A stretch of 64,000 nucleotides of DNA from Granulicella sapmiensis (GTDB lineage Bacteria > Acidobacteriota > Terriglobia > Terriglobales > Acidobacteriaceae). The notes beneath the pieces were generated by a model, which ran no database searches, was not told the origin of the DNA, and saw only the letters and a list, made by a program, of their open reading frames with translations. This document shows, piece by piece, positions 17,617 through 26,820 of the stretch (the stretch's first letter is position 1; the number at the start of each line of letters is the position of its first letter). The stretch covers positions 122,000-185,999 of the forward strand of contig JAMFSR010000033.1 of assembly GCA_026225395.1 (NCBI GenBank). Reading direction: 5' to 3'. Made by a program: the position numbers and the translations under genes.

Positions 17617-19421
17617 GCTTTTTCCTCGATGGGCTTCCTGGGGGCGTGAATGGTGTCGAGCACGCATTGATACAGGTTGTTGCGCTGCTCGAAACGGCTG
17701 CTGGCCCGGGTAACGTAGCGCACGACCAGATCGACGCCGCTCGACGAAGGCCGCAGGTTTACAGCTGGATCCGCGGTGAAGTGCGCCAGGCCATGAGCGT
17801 TCAAAGCCTGTTGCCACTCTTTCTCGGCTTGCTCTGAGTCGCTCTTGGTAGCGGAGACAACGGTTGCATGCACGCGCTCGATGGTAGCGTAAGTTTCTTC
17901 ATCCTCAGGGACGGTGACGGTAAGCTCGTCCCACATCCACTGGCCGGTCGTAGAGAAGTTGAAGAACTTCCCGCTGATGGCGTACTTGTTATTGAAGGCC
18001 ACACGGCGGCCCGTCGGGTGGCCCTTCGCGGTCCAGTTACCGGTCTCAAGCAACGTTGTTCGGAACAAGCCGATGTCCACGACCTCGCCGGCGACACCGT
18101 CGATTTCAACAACGTCACCAACGCCGAGACCGCTGCGCCCCATCAAGATGAACCAGCCGACGAAGGCGAGGATGAAGTCCTGTAGCGCAACGGTAAGGCC
18201 TGCTGTCGTCAGACCAATGACGGTTGAGATCTGACCCGGAGGCCCGAACGTTACGAGCAGAATGCTGATCAAGGCGAACACCTGGATCACCAGTCGCGTA
18301 ATCCTGCTCAAGGTGCGCGTTCTGCGACGGTCAAGCGATTCGCGCTCTGCAAAGCGGCGAACCAAAGCGTTTGCCAAGATCGCCAGGATGACGATGACAG
18401 CGATCCATAGCGCCTGCACCAGGATCAAACGCGCGACAATGCTGTGCTGCAAGGCAACCTGGGCAGCCCACTTGTCGTAGACGGAACCCAGCCGTTGTTC
18501 AGTATCAACGCGGTCGTCATAGATGCTCATCAACTGCCGCTCGAGGCTGAGCCGCTTCAAGCCGGCGACTTTCGTCGCCGCAGCATCGCCCGTAGCTGCT
18601 CCCTGCGCCTTTGCAGAGGCTTCGAGCTTGTCGTGCGCCGCGGTGAATGCCTTCGCATCTGCGTCGGAGGCCGACTTGGCATCTTCCAGCAGGTCGAAGC
18701 GCTCGCGCTGCTTTTGCCACGCACCGATAAGACCCGCCAGCGTGCGGTAGCGCTGCACGGAAACGACAGCAGCCTCGCCTGTGCCTTGCGAGGACTCGAA
18801 CTTCTTCATGTCGGCCTGCCGCGCGGTCAACTCCTGTTGAATCTCTCCACGCTGGTCGCCGGAAGCCCGCGCCAGGTCGGCTCGTGCATCGGTGAGCTCG
18901 TCCTGATCGAGACTGAGCTGGGCCTGCGCGATATCGAGATCATCGCCGCCTTTGGGCGTGAGCTCTTTCACCTGGTTCTGGTCCGAGGCTACAGTCGTTT
19001 CCAGCTCGGCCTCATGCTGCTGTGCCGCGAGCGCATTGCCAGTCAGGGCCTTCTGCTTGAGGGACGCTGTGCGGAGCGCGCCCGCAAATGCCTGGTCGAC
19101 GTCATGGTCCGCCAGCCGCTCTGCCTCGCGCGCGTAAGCCAGTTCCTCCTGGGTGACAGCCATCCCGGCAAGAGCTTGCGCAGTCGTCCACGGCGTTTCG
19201 TCTACCAAGGTTTTTTCGCGTGCCAGTGCGGGCTTGCCCCTCTGCTGCAGCGTGGGCACGTTCGACATCACGTAGCTGGTGCGCCACGCGATCACGAGGC
19301 CGAGGACAAGAAACGCTCCAAGCACAAGTAGAGAACCATAAGCCCAACGCCCAAACAGCGGGGTCGTTGTTTTGGCTATCTCTTTTGGAGCGTTAACACC
19401 ATCATCAGCAACATCGGCCAT
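17613..19421 (-). CDS. MscS-family mechanosensitive channel with long periplasmic coiled-coil region
   Basis: The start is placed at ATG 19421 (MADVADDGVNAP), giving 602 residues. A start 21 bases further upstream is possible. One N-terminal membrane segment (about 28-48) is followed by about 270 residues rich in Glu/Gln/Ala/Lys heptads (predicted coiled coil). Membrane segments follow near 330-350 and 370-400, then the pore helix and MscS beta domain: GLTTAGLTVALQDFILAFVG, GDVVEIDGVAGEVVDIGLF. The layout resembles the larger MscS relatives (MscK/YbdG-like) that release solutes under hypo-osmotic stress. It overlaps the Hsp70-like gene by four bases at its 3' end. Confidence 0.88.
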   Translation of the reverse strand: MADVADDGVNAPKEIAKTTTPLFGRWAYGSLLVLGAFLVLGLVIAWRTSYVMSNVPTLQQRGKPALAREKTLVDETPWTTAQALAGMAVTQEELAYAREAERLADHDVDQAFAGALRTASLKQKALTGNALAAQQHEAELETTVASDQNQVKELTPKGGDDLDIAQAQLSLDQDELTDARADLARASGDQRGEIQQELTARQADMKKFESSQGTGEAAVVSVQRYRTLAGLIGAWQKQRERFDLLEDAKSASDADAKAFTAAHDKLEASAKAQGAATGDAAATKVAGLKRLSLERQLMSIYDDRVDTEQRLGSVYDKWAAQVALQHSIVARLILVQALWIAVIVILAILANALVRRFAERESLDRRRTRTLSRITRLVIQVFALISILLVTFGPPGQISTVIGLTTAGLTVALQDFILAFVGWFILMGRSGLGVGDVVEIDGVAGEVVDIGLFRTTLLETGNWTAKGHPTGRRVAFNNKYAISGKFFNFSTTGQWMWDELTVTVPEDEETYATIERVHATVVSATKSDSEQAEKEWQQALNAHGLAHFTADPAVNLRPSSSGVDLVVRYVTRASSRFEQRNNLYQCVLDTIHAPRKPIEEKA

Positions 19422-19456
19422 ACCGGATAGTCTCATCCTCAAACAGAGCGTCTCAG

Positions 19457-21469
19457 CTACTCGTCATTCTCCCGTAGCTTGGCGAGCACACCGAAGTCCT
19501 CAAGTGTCGTCGTATCGCCGGTGACCGTACCGGTTGTTGCGAGCTCGCGCAGCAGACGCCGCATAATCTTGCCGGACCTTGTCTTCGGCAGCGTCGGCGT
19601 AAACCGGAGGTCGTCCGGACGCGCCAGCGCACCAATCTCCTTCGCAACCCACTGCCGCAGCTCCTGTTTCAGCTCTTCGGTCGGCTCGTGGCCTTCTTCG
19701 AGCGATACAAACGCGGAGATCGCCTGCCCCTTCATCTCATCGGGACGGCCAACCACCGCAGCCTCCGCTACCTTGGCGTGCGCGACAAGAGCGGATTCAA
19801 TCTCCATGGTCCCCAGGCGATGGCCGCTGACGTTGATCACATCATCCACGCGGCCCATCAGCCAGTAGTAGCCATCGGCGTCGCGGCGTGCGCCGTCGCC
19901 GGTGAAGTAGATGCCCGGAATCTCAGAGAAGTACGCATCCTCGTACCGCTTCGCATCACCCCAGATGGTGCGTGCAATCGAAGGCCACGGCTTCTTGATG
20001 ACCAGCAGACCACCCTGTCCCGCAGGCACCGGTTCGCCCTCTTTCGTCACGACTTCCGGCACCACGCCGAAGAACGGTCGCGTCGCCGAGCCTGGCTTGG
20101 TCGGTACGGCTCCGGGGATCGGCGCGATCAGGATGGCTCCGGTTTCGGTCTGCCACCATGTATCGACGATCGGGCAGCGCTCCTTGCCGATCTCGCGGTG
20201 ATACCACATCCAGGCCTCAGGATTGATCGGCTCGCCGACGGTTCCAAGCAGCCGGAGGCTGCTGAGGTCATGCTTACGCACATTCTCGGTTCCCCACTTG
20301 ATGAAGGCGCGGATGGCCGTTGGCGCCGTGTAGAAGACCGTCACCTTGTGCTTATCCACAATGCTCCAGAAGCGGTCGCACTCCGGCCAGTTCGGCGCGC
20401 CTTCATACATCATTACGGTCGCGCCGTTCTGCAGCGGACCGTAAACGACGTAGCTGTGCCCGGTAACCCAGCCGATGTCGGCCGTACACCAGTACACGTC
20501 ATGCTCCTGCAGGTCGAAGATGTACTTGCTCGTGAGGTACGTCTGCACCGAGTAGCCGCCGGTGGTATGGACGAGGCCCTTTGGCTTGCCGGTCGTTCCG
20601 CTGGTGTAAAGGATGTAAAGCGGATCTTCGGCGTCCATCCACTCTGCCGCGCACTCGCTTTCTACGGCTGCCATCGCCTCATGCCACCACAGGTCGCGGC
20701 CTTGTTTCATCGCAACTTGCTTCTTCGGCTCGCGCTGGAACACGACCACCTTTCGCACGCCGGGGCACTTCTCCATCGCCTCATCGACGATGGCCTTCAG
20801 CTTCACTTCAGCGCCGCGGCGGTAGCTGATGTCCTGCGTGACCACCACCTGGCAGTCGGAGTCGTTCACGCGATCGGAGATTGCGTGCGCCGCAAAGCCG
20901 CCAAAGATGACCGAATGCACCGCGCCAATCCGCGCGCAGGCAAGCAGCGCGATCGCAAGCTCCGGAGCCATGCCCATGTACAGTGCTACGCGGTCACCCT
21001 TCTTCACGTCGAGCGATTTCAACACGTTGGCGAACTTCTGCACCTCGATGTGCAGCTCGCCGAAGGTCAGTTTGCGCACCTCGCCCGGCTCACCCTCCCA
21101 CAGCAGCGCGATCTTGTCTCTGCGAGCGCCGAGCGCGTGGCGATCCACGCAGTTGTGCGACAAATTCAGCTTGCCGTCGACAAACCACTTTGCATGGGCG
21201 CCGGTTCCGACGAGCACGTCCTTCCAGGGCGCGAACCAGTCCAACTCCAGCGCAGCCTCGGTCCAGAAGGCTTCCGGCTCCGCAATGCTGCGTTCATACA
21301 TGCGCTCATACTCGGCCAGGCTGCCGATGCGTGCCTTGCCGGCGAACTCCGCCGGAGGCGGAAACACGCGGTCTTCCCGCATCAGCGACTCGAAGTTTTC
21401 GCTCGGGTTGGAAGTCGTAACGGCGGCCTTGAGGGGTACATCCTGGCGAGGCTGATCTTCAACTGGCAT
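19457..21469 (-). CDS. acs: acetyl-CoA synthetase
   Basis: 670 residues from ATG 21469 ([14 protein letters not shown]), close to the usual 650 for Acs. It activates acetate to acetyl-AMP and then acetyl-CoA. Visible motifs: AMP-binding P-loop [43 protein letters not shown], hinge [15 protein letters not shown], and the C-terminal [11 protein letters not shown] whose Lys is the regulatory acetylation site in Acs enzymes. The gene is monocistronic. About 100 bases upstream is the palindrome CTGTCTGACAG (21568-21578), also found before the operon at 47118. Confidence 0.96.
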   Translation of the reverse strand: MPVEDQPRQDVPLKAAVTTSNPSENFESLMREDRVFPPPAEFAGKARIGSLAEYERMYERSIAEPEAFWTEAALELDWFAPWKDVLVGTGAHAKWFVDGKLNLSHNCVDRHALGARRDKIALLWEGEPGEVRKLTFGELHIEVQKFANVLKSLDVKKGDRVALYMGMAPELAIALLACARIGAVHSVIFGGFAAHAISDRVNDSDCQVVVTQDISYRRGAEVKLKAIVDEAMEKCPGVRKVVVFQREPKKQVAMKQGRDLWWHEAMAAVESECAAEWMDAEDPLYILYTSGTTGKPKGLVHTTGGYSVQTYLTSKYIFDLQEHDVYWCTADIGWVTGHSYVVYGPLQNGATVMMYEGAPNWPECDRFWSIVDKHKVTVFYTAPTAIRAFIKWGTENVRKHDLSSLRLLGTVGEPINPEAWMWYHREIGKERCPIVDTWWQTETGAILIAPIPGAVPTKPGSATRPFFGVVPEVVTKEGEPVPAGQGGLLVIKKPWPSIARTIWGDAKRYEDAYFSEIPGIYFTGDGARRDADGYYWLMGRVDDVINVSGHRLGTMEIESALVAHAKVAEAAVVGRPDEMKGQAISAFVSLEEGHEPTEELKQELRQWVAKEIGALARPDDLRFTPTLPKTRSGKIMRRLLRELATTGTVTGDTTTLEDFGVLAKLRENDE

Positions 21470-21567
21470 GAATGAATTCTTGCTCCTGGCACGCGATTGT
21501 TCCCTCATTCTACGAAGAAACGTGCAAAGCAAAAGGTACGTTATCGCAACAACAACCGGCAACCTGA

Positions 21568-21578
21568 CTGTCTGACAG
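21568..21578. promoter_or_regulatory. palindrome CTGTCTGACAG upstream of acs
   Basis: An 11-base palindrome (GTC-T-GAC core) 98 bases upstream of the acs start and 33 bases upstream of the 39-codon gene on the other strand. The same 11-mer occurs at 47082-47092. The core fits the general form of GntR/FadR-subfamily operators. A wider hairpin AACCTG...CAGGTT overlaps it (21561-21581). Confidence 0.45.
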
Positions 21579-21611
21579 GTTCTTCTCATGCGCGTTCAGC
21601 AAGGAGCCGAT

Positions 21612-21731
21612 ATGCAGAACATGATCCACTCCGTCAGCGCGTCATTCATACTGATCGTCCTGATTTTTGCACCGCTGGTTACCGTTTCGCGCGGTAACCG
21701 GCGGATCCGGAACCAATCCGACCAACTTTAG
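21612..21731 (+). CDS. candidate 39-residue membrane protein
   Basis: A short reading frame with a good ribosome-binding site: AAGGAG at 21601-21605, six bases before ATG 21612. The product has one hydrophobic segment (ASFILIVLIFAPLVTV, about residues 10-25) and a basic tail (SRGNRRIRNQ), as expected for a small inner-membrane protein with its C-terminus in the cytoplasm. It lies between acs (divergent) and the 62-residue membrane protein at 21770. No family is recognised. The strong Shine-Dalgarno match and sensible topology are the only support. Confidence 0.45.
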   Translation: MQNMIHSVSASFILIVLIFAPLVTVSRGNRRIRNQSDQL

Positions 21732-21769
21732 GGAACCGGCTCGCCCCGGAGCATGACATCATCGGAGCT

Positions 21770-21958
21770 GTGAGCATTCCTCTTGGCGCAACGATCGGGT
21801 TCTTCCTCGGCTTCGTCTTTGGCGTCGGCTGCGCCCTGGCGGTGATGTACTCGATCTTCCTGGGCGGCTACCGTGCCGCGGTGCGCGATGCCCAAATGCC
21901 CGATCCGCCAGAGCGTCTGCTCAAAGCGCGTGCCAAAGCCGAGAATCGTTCCGCCTAA
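21770..21958 (+). CDS. small membrane protein, 62 residues
   Basis: GTG start, with CGGAG a few bases upstream. One glycine-rich hydrophobic segment (ATIGFFLGFVFGVGCALAVM, residues 7-26) is followed by an amphipathic charged tail (YRAAVRDAQMPDPPERLLKA). It is 38 bases after the 39-codon candidate gene, so the two may be co-transcribed. Its stop overlaps that of the convergent DUF421 gene by four bases (CTAA). Function unknown. Confidence 0.6.
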   Translation: MSIPLGATIGFFLGFVFGVGCALAVMYSIFLGGYRAAVRDAQMPDPPERLLKARAKAENRSA

Positions 21959-22554
21959 GCACCGCCATCGATACCTTGCCTATTCAGTTCGACGCGCATC
22001 GCCGCGACCTCGGCCGTCAAACGCTCGACAGCCCGCATCAGCTCTCCGCTATGTACCGTCTCGGCTGTCGGCGTCCGGCCTTTCACATAGAACGTCCCAT
22101 TCGGCTCCAACACGCACTCCGAAACGTCCGACGGGTCGTTGAATCCGTTCTTGTTCAGTACGGAGATCAACTCTTCATGGGTCAGAGTCTCCTGTTTCAG
22201 CGCATCTTCCAGCACCACGCCGTCCTTTACCAGCGTCGTAGCCGAGCCCTGCAGCGCAGCCGTCACCTTTGGGGCCTTGTAAAGGATGCGCATCAGCAGC
22301 CAGTTGATGGCCAGCAGCGCGAACGCTCCGATAATTCCGCCGCTGACCGAGTTGTCATCGCCGATGATCGCGTTTTGCACCGTGTTCGACAGGCTCAGAA
22401 GAACCACCAGGTCAAACGGGTTCAACTGGGCCAGCTCGCGTTTCCCGAAAATCCGCAGAAACACGATCAGGCAGAGATAGACAACCACCGGGCGAAGAAT
22501 CTTTTCCAGCAGCGGCAACTGCATGTGAAACATGCTTTGGATGATGGCGTGCAT
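21955..22554 (-). CDS. DUF421 (YetF-family) membrane protein
   Basis: 199 residues. An N-terminal membrane region (about 15-85) has the family sequence IFGKRELAQLNPFDLVVLLS, in which KRExxQLxPFDLVVLL is characteristic. A soluble domain follows with LVKDGVVLEDALKQETLTHE and VLEPNGTFYV. In Bacillus, YetF-type proteins act in spore or envelope processes; the biochemical role is not known. AGAGGAG lies about 11 bases before the ATG. The last 35 residues form a helix-rich tail. Confidence 0.88.
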   Translation of the reverse strand: MHAIIQSMFHMQLPLLEKILRPVVVYLCLIVFLRIFGKRELAQLNPFDLVVLLSLSNTVQNAIIGDDNSVSGGIIGAFALLAINWLLMRILYKAPKVTAALQGSATTLVKDGVVLEDALKQETLTHEELISVLNKNGFNDPSDVSECVLEPNGTFYVKGRTPTAETVHSGELMRAVERLTAEVAAMRVELNRQGIDGGA

Positions 22555-22957
22555 TATGGGCGACTCCTCTTAACCTGCTGACCGTTCGATGCAGCGGCGG
22601 AGCTGTCACCTCCCGCGCGGCACACGGCCAGCCCCAAGCGCAATCCTAACCTCTCACAGCCGCAGCGCCTCCGGAATCACGCGCAATGGTTTCTGTCGAT
22701 TTGTCAGTTGCCTGACACATTCTTTGCATCGAACCAAGAAGGCAAACACTAAAGCCCAGCCGCCATCCCCAATTCAGTGGGCTAACTTCTATCGCTTCAT
22801 TAAGTTTCTTGCGCAAAAGTTGCACTAAGTTTCACCTTTAGGTAGGACGAACTGGCTAGATTTCCGCAGGAACTCTGGTAATCTTTTCGTAATCCCGAAC
22901 GCTAGGCCTAGGCGTCAAAGCACTATACAGCTTGAAACTCTGAGGACTGACTCAATT
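22555..22957. other. 403-base gene-free region before the TonB gene
   Basis: Divergent intergenic region. It holds the inverted repeat TGTCAG-ttgc-CTGACA (22702-22717) and a 10-bp palindrome CTAGGCCTAG (22902-22911). No ORF in it has a ribosome-binding site and recognisable product. The repeats may be operators for the TonB gene at 22958, but no consensus promoter could be placed with confidence. Confidence 0.45.
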
Positions 22958-24049
22958 ATGGCGAAGCCGCTTATCAGCACCGACCCGACACCCCCGAAGG
23001 ACACTCGTTTCAGTCACTTCGGTGTGCTCGACACTGGAAAAAGCAGCAAGGGTGCGGCGGTCACGTCGATTACTGTCAACATCGTCATCATTTTGCTCAT
23101 GATCATTATCGGCGCGGTTGTTAAGACCAGCCCCGAAATGCAGAAAAAGCTGATCGCGCTTACTCTCCAGCCCAAACCGCCTGAGCCCAAGCCGATTCCG
23201 CCCAAGCCCATTCCGCCGCCGCCCAAGCCGCTGCCGGTTCCCAAGGTCGTGCTTGAGCAACCTAAGATCAAGCCGATAGTTGTTCCCGAGAAAGCGCCTG
23301 ATATCAAGCCTTTACCGGTTCCGGTTCCTAAGCCTGTGGTCCTGAACACGCCTGCGCCCCTGAAGGTCAATCCGCCTCCGGCGCCGAAGGTTGTCAATCT
23401 GTCGGCGCCCGCCAAGGCCGCCTCGATTGCCAACAATGATGCTCACCCGTCTCCTGTCCGGATGGGCAATCCTGAGATCAAGGCCCTTAACGGCCCTGCC
23501 GTGGCAACACCCGTCAATCTGGGTGGCGGCATGCATAACATGAATGCCGCCAACACCGGCAGCGGACCGCGGGCGCTTTCCGCGAATCTCGGCAATGGTT
23601 CCCCGGCAGGCACCGACATACACGGTAAGGCCGTCGCAGTTGCTCCAATCAAGGGCATCAGCACCGGTGTCCCGGGCGGCACAGGAATCGGCACCAACGG
23701 TCCCCGGCAGGTACAGGTGCAGGTAGCTCAGGTCGCCGCGGTGACGCCGCAGGTGATCCGCACCGCGACCCTGGCCAAGCCGCCCGTCATCACCTACCAG
23801 CCGAAGGCCCAGTACACGCCTGAGGCCACAGCCCTGCATCTGGCGGGAGAAACAGTCGTCAGCGTGGTGCTGCACGCCAATGGCTCAGTCCAGGTGGTCG
23901 GCCTGGTCGGACCGGGCCTCGGCCACGGTCTTAACGAGTCGGCAATCGCTGTCGCTCAAGGGCTCCGCTTCAAACCGGCACTCGATTCCAACGGCCAGCC
24001 GTGCGATTTTCCAACGAAGATCATTGTGCGTTTTGTGAGCAATAGCTAA
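22958..24049 (+). CDS. TonB-family energy transducer
   Basis: 363 residues. A short cytoplasmic N-terminus is followed by one membrane anchor (about 35-55), then a Pro/Lys-rich stretch of about 80 residues (PKPPEPKPIPPKPIPPPPKP) that would span the periplasm. A Gly/Asn/Ala-rich linker leads to a C-terminal TonB-type domain (about 275-363): VVSVVLHANGSVQVVGLVG, LNESAIAVAQGLRFKPAL, FPTKIIVRFV. It couples inner-membrane proton-motive force to outer-membrane receptors such as the one at 8748. No ExbB/ExbD genes are in the window. The ribosome-binding site is weak (GAGGA about 13 bases before the ATG). Confidence 0.88.
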   Translation: MAKPLISTDPTPPKDTRFSHFGVLDTGKSSKGAAVTSITVNIVIILLMIIIGAVVKTSPEMQKKLIALTLQPKPPEPKPIPPKPIPPPPKPLPVPKVVLEQPKIKPIVVPEKAPDIKPLPVPVPKPVVLNTPAPLKVNPPPAPKVVNLSAPAKAASIANNDAHPSPVRMGNPEIKALNGPAVATPVNLGGGMHNMNAANTGSGPRALSANLGNGSPAGTDIHGKAVAVAPIKGISTGVPGGTGIGTNGPRQVQVQVAQVAAVTPQVIRTATLAKPPVITYQPKAQYTPEATALHLAGETVVSVVLHANGSVQVVGLVGPGLGHGLNESAIAVAQGLRFKPALDSNGQPCDFPTKIIVRFVSNS

Positions 24050-24124
24050 TTTACGTAGCCGAAGCTTGTAACTCTTGCGTCCAAACCCCCAGTACGCTGT
24101 ATCGTTGACCATACGAGGCCCCGC

Positions 24125-24153
24125 ACCAGGATGTACCAGATAGTCCTCCTGGT
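24125..24153 (+). promoter_or_regulatory. inverted repeat in the leader of the M48-like gene
   Basis: ACCAGGA (24125-24131) and TCCTGGT (24147-24153) form a 7-bp stem with a 15-base loop, 62 bases before the ATG at 24215. A smaller GGGG-TAG-CCCC hairpin follows near 24161. They could be a leader structure or a weak terminator for the upstream TonB gene. No T-run is present. Confidence 0.3.
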
Positions 24154-24214
24154 TTCTTCAAGGGGTAGCCCCGTTCCGGGCAGTCGTTACAGCTAAGGAG
24201 CATCAAAAAACTAT

Positions 24215-26152
24215 ATGAACCTCCGGAAGAATTTAACCGCCGCCCTGACCCTCACCTTTCTGGCCTCGTCGGCTCTGCCGGCAATGGCCTTCCCGTTTGG
24301 GAAGAAGAAAGTCGTCGACGACTCTTCCATCACACGTAAGCCTACCGCTGCCCAAAATGCCCTGATCGATAAGGCCATCGTGCGCGAGGCGGTTGTCATT
24401 AAAGAGATCAAGACCCGCGTTCCGCTGGTCGAAACCTACATCCAGAACATGAAGCCGGATCCCGTCATGTTCGAAACTCCGCTCTCGGACGACCACTTCC
24501 TCGCCCGCGTGGACTGGGGCAAGGTGATCGGCCAGACCGGTTACGCCAGCGAAAAGCGTGGGGATGAGCCCGGCGCCAAGGGCGGCTTCATGAGCAAGTT
24601 CAAGCACTCCCTGGACTACGTGACCGGTCTTTCCAAGAGCCTGCACCTGCAGTACAACGACTCCGGCTTCGTCCGCATGATCGTCATCGACACCGACGGC
24701 CCCAACAGCGACGGCTTCAACCGCCAGAACTATACCTTCGCGTACGTCCGCAACGACTTTCTCGGCACCGTTCCGACCGTCGTATTTGACGTTGAGCCCA
24801 CCAAACCTAAGCCCGGCCGCTTTATCGGCCGTATCTGGATCGAGCGCAACGGCGGCAACATCGTCCGCTACTCCGGCGACCTGGCCGGCGAGCAGGCCGA
24901 CATCCGCGAGTACTTCCACTTTGAATCCTGGCGCACCAACATCCAGGAAGGCCTCTGGTTGCCAACCTCCAGCTACATTGAGGAAACCGACCCGAAGAGC
25001 CCAGAGCACGTCCTGAAGATGAAGGCCATCAACCACATCTGGGGCTACTCGTTGAAGATCCCCCCACCCGACGCCGACCAGACCAGCGTCGAAGTTGTCG
25101 GTGCCGATAACGCCACCGCAGCCGATGCCACCGATGTGAGCCCGCTCGGCGCACAGCGAGAGTGGATTCAGGAGGCCGAGGACAATGTCATCGACCGCCT
25201 CTACACAGCCGGCCTGATCGACGCGCCCAGCGACTTTGACGACATTCTCGCCACGCTCGCGAATAACATTCTGGCCTACAACAATGTACCCACCACGCGT
25301 CCCATCAAGGTGCGCACGCTGCTCACAGAGCCGCTTGAGTCGCTCGCCGTCGGCAATACGATCCTGCTTTCCAAGAGCCTCATCGATACGGCCGCGATCC
25401 CGACCGCGGACGGCATGCAACTCCAGGGCAACCTCGACGCACTGCTTGCTTTCCAGGTCGCCCACATCATCCTCGGTCACCGCATCGACACCAAGTACGC
25501 CTTCAGCGATCGCCTGCTGTTCCCCAGCGCTTCGGCCTTCGTGAAGCTGCCGATGCACCACACGGATGCTGACAACGTCGAGGCGGCCAAGAAGGCAATG
25601 GACTTGCTTTCCGTCAAGGACCTCGAGTTCAGCCAGCCGTTCTTCTCGCTTTATCTGCAACAGCTCAAGGCGCGCGAGTCCGGCCTGAAGGCTCTCACGG
25701 CACCGCAGATCGGTGACGGCCTGGTGAAGGCCGATGGCTCCTTCTGGATGCAGGCCATCGTCGCCAAGGGACCGAAGCTCGACAACAAGGACCTTGCGCA
25801 GCAGGGCGCCATGCCGCTGTCGCAGTTCCTCCGCTTCGATCCGTGGACGGACAAGGTCGTCCAAATGAAGACGACCGTCGAGCCTTTGCTCAGCTCGCGC
25901 GACAAGATTCCCTTCGAAGTCACGCCGATCTACCTGAAGCTGGCCTACTATCAGCCACCCGCACCGCCGCCGGCAGCCGCCGCTCCAGTGCAGGCTGCAC
26001 CGCTGACCGCAACCCCGATTGCGCCTGCAGGCGGCGCGCCGGCTGATGCAGGAACAGCAGCTCCCCCACCCGCCGACGCTGGGACCGCAGCCCCGGCGAC
26101 CGGCACGGCAACCCCACCACCCGCAGGCGGAGCAACTCCTCCCCGGAACTAG
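24215..26152 (+). CDS. secreted protein with LolA-like region and degenerate M48 metalloprotease motif
   Basis: 645 residues with a signal peptide (about 1-25, ending PAMAFPF). Residues about 120-280 resemble an outer-membrane lipoprotein-sorting/LolA-like sheet (FDVEPTKPKPGRFIGRIWIE, YFHFESWRTNIQEGLWLP). Residues about 370-430 follow the M48 peptidase pattern (GNTILLSKSLID ... LDALLAFQVAHIILGH), but the HExxH zinc motif reads F413-Q-V-A-H417. The first His and catalytic Glu are gone, so it should be a pseudoenzyme. The tail after about 575 is Pro/Ala-rich and disordered. AAGGAG is 14 bases before the ATG, an unusually long spacing. The function is unknown. Confidence 0.7.
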   Translation: MNLRKNLTAALTLTFLASSALPAMAFPFGKKKVVDDSSITRKPTAAQNALIDKAIVREAVVIKEIKTRVPLVETYIQNMKPDPVMFETPLSDDHFLARVDWGKVIGQTGYASEKRGDEPGAKGGFMSKFKHSLDYVTGLSKSLHLQYNDSGFVRMIVIDTDGPNSDGFNRQNYTFAYVRNDFLGTVPTVVFDVEPTKPKPGRFIGRIWIERNGGNIVRYSGDLAGEQADIREYFHFESWRTNIQEGLWLPTSSYIEETDPKSPEHVLKMKAINHIWGYSLKIPPPDADQTSVEVVGADNATAADATDVSPLGAQREWIQEAEDNVIDRLYTAGLIDAPSDFDDILATLANNILAYNNVPTTRPIKVRTLLTEPLESLAVGNTILLSKSLIDTAAIPTADGMQLQGNLDALLAFQVAHIILGHRIDTKYAFSDRLLFPSASAFVKLPMHHTDADNVEAAKKAMDLLSVKDLEFSQPFFSLYLQQLKARESGLKALTAPQIGDGLVKADGSFWMQAIVAKGPKLDNKDLAQQGAMPLSQFLRFDPWTDKVVQMKTTVEPLLSSRDKIPFEVTPIYLKLAYYQPPAPPPAAAAPVQAAPLTATPIAPAGGAPADAGTAAPPPADAGTAAPATGTATPPPAGGATPPRN

Positions 26153-26192
26153 CAGTATGATGTGCTAGTTCCCCGTGGATGGAGAGGTACCG

Positions 26193-26735
26193 TTGAAGAA
26201 ATTCGTTTTTGCTCTCGTGTTGATGTCGGCCGTCACTTGTACCGCTTTCGCTCAGGGCGACTCGACCATTAGCCGCGTTGGAGATTTACAGCTTGGCGGA
26301 GGATATACCTCCGCCAACTCCGATTATGTCTCCAGCCGTATCAATGGCTACATGTTTTACGGCGACTTCGACTTCTTCCACAATCTCGGCGTTGAAGTTG
26401 ACTTTCATCAGGTCAGCGACTCGCCCAGCAAGGTGTACGAGCGCACCTATGAGGTTGGGGTTCGCTACGTTCGCCATTACGGCCGTCTGGGTCCATATGC
26501 GAAGTTCATGGTTGGCCGCGGCGTCTTCAACTATCCGCAGAACGAAGCCAATCTCGCCTACAACATGTACGCTCTTGGCGGCGGACTCGATTACGCCATT
26601 CTGCCCAAGGTAAACATCCGCGCGGACTACGAGTACCAGAGTTGGTCCAGCTTTAAGCCCAACGGCTTGACACCGCAGGCTCTTAGCATAGGCGTCGCCT
26701 ACCACTTCCCCTCCGGCAACCTCTCCGCACGCTGA
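26193..26735 (+). CDS. small outer-membrane beta-barrel protein
   Basis: The start is assigned to TTG 26193 because GGAGAGG (26181-26187) sits five bases upstream. An in-frame GTG at 26175 has no such site and would prepend MDGEVP to the signal. The 180-residue product has a signal peptide (KKFVFALVLMSAVTCTAFAQ) and alternating strands ending in LSIGVAYHF plus a short tail, typical of eight-strand barrels (OprF/OmpW-like size). It follows the M48-like gene by 40 bases and may be co-transcribed with it. A shared bidirectional terminator lies downstream. Confidence 0.8.
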   Translation: MKKFVFALVLMSAVTCTAFAQGDSTISRVGDLQLGGGYTSANSDYVSSRINGYMFYGDFDFFHNLGVEVDFHQVSDSPSKVYERTYEVGVRYVRHYGRLGPYAKFMVGRGVFNYPQNEANLAYNMYALGGGLDYAILPKVNIRADYEYQSWSSFKPNGLTPQALSIGVAYHFPSGNLSAR

Positions 26736-26770
26736 ACCGTACCTCCCGACTCAGCACTCAAGACAAAGCG

Positions 26771-26798
26771 AAAGGCCCGGCTACCCAGCCGGGCCTTT
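26771..26798. terminator. bidirectional intrinsic terminator between two barrel genes
   Basis: A perfect 12-bp stem, AAAGGCCCGGCT (26771-26782) and AGCCGGGCCTTT (26787-26798), with loop ACCC. The A/T ends serve as T-tracts in both directions. It sits between the convergent stops at 26735 and 26821. Confidence 0.85.
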
Positions 26799-26820
26799 CT
26801 GTATTCTGGTCAGCGATTCG

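Noticed and set aside
19688..21475. A 595-codon frame antisense to acs
   Set aside because: It has a composition rich in Arg/His/Gly without motifs. The acs frame is unambiguous.
22589..22828. A 79-codon frame before the TonB gene
   Set aside because: No ribosome-binding site, no signal or fold, and it covers inverted repeats that look regulatory.
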